NCBI GenBank assembly: GCA_022545875.1
Contig: JAKEIF010000146.1
Location: 1 to 5,789, forward strand
DNA length: 5,789 nucleotides
Source: Nitrososphaera sp.
GTDB lineage: Archaea; Thermoproteota; Nitrososphaeria; Nitrososphaerales; Nitrososphaeraceae
Direction: 5' to 3'
The notes beneath the pieces were generated by a model. It was given only the letters and a program-made list of their open reading frames with translations. It searched no databases and was not told the DNA's origin. A program made the position numbers and the translations under genes. Below, piece after piece: positions 4,915 to 5,789 of this stretch; the stretch's first letter is position 1, and each line of letters starts with the position of its first letter.

Positions 4915-5789
4915 CTATCCTACAATCTTGATCGAAAGAGGACTCCCGGTCGAGAGCAGTACCGGATTGCTCAGAGTTGACACAACGAATGACTTTACTA
5001 CAAACGTTCCCTCTTGCTCGGGCAGCCACGCGACACGCAAGTCATGCTGAGCATTAGGCTCAAGCGTCCACTCTTCGACATGGAGATACACCACAAGACC
5101 CTTGGAATCAAAAACTTCATAGAGAACTGTGACGTTCTGAGTCCTGCTTAGTTCATTATCAACTACTGCCGAAAGCACAACTTCAGACCCCCGCTTGGCT
5201 TGTGCGCCAGAGAGAAAGTCAGTGATATTTCCCCCGGTGGCCCCGTCCATCAGGGCGTTAAGCTCAGAGACTGACACCTTCTCAAGAACTTTACAGGAAG
5301 GCAACTGCCCAGACCCGCCAGGAGTATCTCTGACAGCAAACGTGCTTTCTGCCGTCATGCCGAAATATTCCGCCCTTACCCTAAACACGCGGTCTATCAT
5401 GCTTCCGTCCATCTGAAATTCCACTTCCCTAGAAAAAGTTCCATCCTTTGCGACAGGCGCAGTCAGAAGAACCGGTACGGCGCCAGACCCTGTAACTATC
5501 TTAATCAGGGCCAGCGAGTTTTCTTCCCTCTTCTTGACCTCGTCGGGCGGGACCTGGCCCCGGACGCTTATCTTGTCCTCATCAATAGTGTATGTCGGTT
5601 GCTCTGTCGCAACCGTCATTATCTTTCCACCGATTGGAACTAGGGAATGGAAATTTGACAGGTTCTCCTCTCCTTCAATAACTGCAGAAGTATAGTTGTC
5701 GCTCTGCACGTTGAACGAGTAGTACGCAAAATGAGGAAGGGCTTCCTTTTCAACCACCATCCTGAATTGTTCATTCTTGGTGGGATCCA
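4915..5789 (-). CDS. Thaumarchaeal-type Ig-like surface protein, 5'-truncated
   Basis: The frame is open through the right edge: nine further codons (DPTKNEQFR) precede the ATG at 5760, so that Met is probably internal and the true N terminus lies outside. Counting from that Met, residues about 48-143 form a beta-sandwich domain (IMTVATEQPTYTIDEDKISVRGQV ends its first strands; KDGTFSREVEF; FRVRAEYFGMTAESTFAV). Residues about 186-280 form a second one (VVLSAVVDNELSRTQNVTVLYEV, WTLEPNAQHDLRVAWLPEQEGTFVVKSFV). Both resemble Ig/CARDB-like modules that recur in thaumarchaeal cell-surface proteins. Four N-x-S/T sequons (N22, N33, N178, N209) would allow N-glycosylation. There is no C-terminal anchor; any signal peptide or membrane segment would be at the missing N terminus. 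The gene converges with the modular protein gene, with 3 bases between the stops. Function is unknown; a surface or extracellular location is inferred. Confidence 0.75.
   Translation of the reverse strand, partial: DPTKNEQFRMVVEKEALPHFAYYSFNVQSDNYTSAVIEGEENLSNFHSLVPIGGKIMTVATEQPTYTIDEDKISVRGQVPPDEVKKREENSLALIKIVTGSGAVPVLLTAPVAKDGTFSREVEFQMDGSMIDRVFRVRAEYFGMTAESTFAVRDTPGGSGQLPSCKVLEKVSVSELNALMDGATGGNITDFLSGAQAKRGSEVVLSAVVDNELSRTQNVTVLYEVFDSKGLVVYLHVEEWTLEPNAQHDLRVAWLPEQEGTFVVKSFVVSTLSNPVLLSTGSPLSIKIVG

Noticed and set aside
5783..5788. GGATCC at the right edge, possibly a cloning junction
   Set aside because: A BamHI site occurs by chance, and further GGATCC sites occur inside the hydrolase gene. 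The reading frame continues smoothly through it, so nothing indicates an artificial join.

Overview
The window looks like chromosomal DNA from an ammonia-oxidising archaeon of the Nitrososphaera type (Thaumarchaeota/Nitrososphaeria). This placement is an inference. It rests on moderate GC, very short or absent leaders with TATA-like boxes in place of Shine-Dalgarno sites, a last gene whose Ig-like domains resemble those of thaumarchaeal surface proteins, and typical archaeal small SHOCT and zinc-ribbon proteins. No marker gene proves it.

Left part (1-1262): the 3' two thirds of an EgtD-type histidine methyltransferase (ergothioneine pathway) enters from the left edge. A small methionine-rich SHOCT-domain protein follows (682-1008), with a TATA-like box placed for near-leaderless transcription. 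A short two-CxxC zinc-binding protein (1074-1262) lies on the minus strand, convergent with it.

Right part (1263-5789): a 207-base intergenic stretch with TATA-like and palindromic elements leads into three neighbouring genes for predicted extracellular proteins. The first is a secreted LamG + GH5-type glycoside hydrolase with both catalytic glutamates visible (1470-3194). The second is a secreted, very acidic modular protein with two cadherin-like repeats, a PKD/REJ-like domain and a C-terminal domain with a calcium-loop motif (3355-4911). The third is a minus-strand, 5'-truncated protein with two Ig-like domains and several N-glycosylation sequons (4915 to the right edge). The second and third genes converge with only 3 bases between their stop codons.

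How the genes might work together is inference. The right half reads as a small cell-surface or secretome locus: one enzyme that could bind and cut a beta-glycan, next to adhesive, calcium-binding or scaffold-like proteins. That would suit polysaccharide or biofilm-matrix processing. Separate promoters and opposite strands mean it is not a single operon. The left half is ordinary cytoplasmic metabolism and small regulatory-type proteins. I saw no tRNA, rRNA, CRISPR array, insertion sequence or phage gene.
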